This document shows, piece by piece, positions 31,409 through 32,500 of a DNA stretch of 32,500 nucleotides; position 1 is the stretch's first letter, and the number at the start of each line of letters is the position of its first letter. The stretch is taken from the NCBI RefSeq assembly GCF_964340395.1, contig NC_135569.1:9494040-9526539 (forward strand), in the 5' to 3' direction. The position numbers and the translations under genes are program-made. The notes below the pieces were generated by a model. That model did not search any database. It saw nothing but the letters and a program-made list of their open reading frames with translations, and was not told where the DNA came from. The stretch comes from Glandiceps talaboti (taxonomy: Eukaryota > Hemichordata > Enteropneusta > Spengelidae).

Positions 31409-32500
31409 TAATTATACCTCCTCAAGCATAATTTGCGAAAAATTAGGAAAAAATGGCGATTTGGAATGTTTTGTCCTATATTTCTACTCAACCCATATGG
31501 CACCACAGAACCAGTAATGTAGACACGGGTTGTCACATAGAACGACCAGGGTATATAATCTATATTTTCTGTCCAGAGACAATAACTTGGCTTGTATGTG
31601 CATCCATTGGTATAATGTATCTCATTTCGTCATTATCTTATTTCTTATATCTCTTTGCAAGAAATGTTATACAAACACCTGGAACTGGAACTATGGTTTG
31701 AAGCATGAATATTTGGGTGTGTTCACTTAGGGGCAAGTCATTTTCAACTGGCTGTAGCATCACTGTGTTTTGGTGTTAGGTCCTTTTGGAACGCATCACT
31801 TGAAGTGGGGGGTGGCACTTTGGAAAATATCTCAACATGTATTTGTTATCACGAGTACAACAACAAGATCAGTGTATTTGCCAGTTTGATGTTGTCAAAC
31901 GATTCCGGGGCATTTGTAATTCGTCAAAATGTTGTACTGTGGAAGTGGGATACCATTCATCGTACATTTCTCTGTCTATATGTACATATATGCAAGCCCT
32001 GTGCCACTATTTCTCATACAAAAAACTATTTTTGGTATAAGATTTTTTTGAATCGGTAGCTTTATGCTAGTGTAATTGATGTAACTTCTAATAACAATTA
32101 ATCACAACGCTTATATTAGTAACACTTTTCAACCGGTGCTCGAACTGTCCGTTTGTATTTCAAATTGTCATCCTCAAAATAAAAATTTGTTAAGAATGAA
32201 ATTTTGGAAGGATGGTGGTATTGACTATATCTTAATACATTTCATTAGACATAAAAACATTTAAAGTGGTGTTAAATTTGTAGAATACATTGATATTTTG
32301 TATTCTGTATATATTTCTTAAATTTTTAACTGCAGTGTGTAGTAGTTGTTAATGTTACTAAACTACAAACAGGTATGTGTACCATAGATAGCAAATTGGA
32401 AAAGAGTTCATGTTGCTTTCAGTCATCATTTACCTAAATCTGTGTAGACCAAATTTTAAAAAAAAGTTACATCAACTGTATGTAATGAGTCTCCCATGGA
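31409..32500. other. AT-rich unique sequence, no gene seen
   Basis: Contains an 82-codon + stretch (31453-31701) that starts ATG and is hydrophobic in its second half, but it has no recognised family, splice signal or codon bias. Nothing else supported up to the window end. Confidence 0.45.

Noticed and set aside
31453-31701. 82-codon + frame with a hydrophobic segment resembling a membrane helix
   Set aside because: Hydrophobic runs are common in T-rich frames; no splice or family support.

Overview
The window reads as non-coding-dominated genomic DNA from a eukaryote, most likely an aquatic invertebrate animal. Four things point that way. There are no dense open reading frames or operons. 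There are many long tetranucleotide, dinucleotide and trinucleotide microsatellites. There is the 3' end of a CR1/L2-type non-LTR retrotransposon ending in a (TTA)n-like tail. There are several foldback (MITE-like) elements. Strong metazoan-style splice signals (pyrimidine tract plus CAG, and GTAAGT donors) occur on the + strand. The species cannot be named from sequence alone; a marine deuterostome or lophotrochozoan is an inference.

Layout. 0-8.3 kb holds arrays of TCTG, TATG, TATC, GGT/GAT, AATC, TA and CA, and a foldback hairpin at 1.5-1.77 kb. It also holds a perfect 96-bp repeat present twice (622-717 and 6934-7029), each copy just downstream of a TATG array. 8.8-12.1 kb holds two further foldback elements (8829-9168 and 11703-12060), a 25-bp hairpin next to a TA array (9627-9682) and a compound TATG/TGCG/TGCA array. 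12.6-16 kb holds a CATA/CATG/CAGG/CATA array, a long GA tract and a CATA-to-TA array. 16-22 kb is mostly unique sequence with one CRE plus TATA-box arrangement (about 16.78 kb). 22-25 kb carries a short foldback element, the LINE fragment (22777-23250, minus strand) and a repeat with inverted ends and an internal repeated word (24639-25025). 25-32.5 kb is AT-rich unique sequence with small microsatellites and a partial second copy of the 22-kb foldback family (31312-31408).

Genes. No complete gene can be read. The best evidence is for a sparse multi-exon gene on the + strand with large repeat-filled introns. Candidate exons are 2700-2723, 4465-4556, 11194-11298, 15127-15182, and then 19805-19863 or 27486-27559. 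Each internal one has plausible splice sites and their reading phases are mutually compatible. The product is not recognised. This is a hypothesis: short open exons flanked by AG/GT arise often by chance. The long open frames over the microsatellites are repeat artefacts, not genes.
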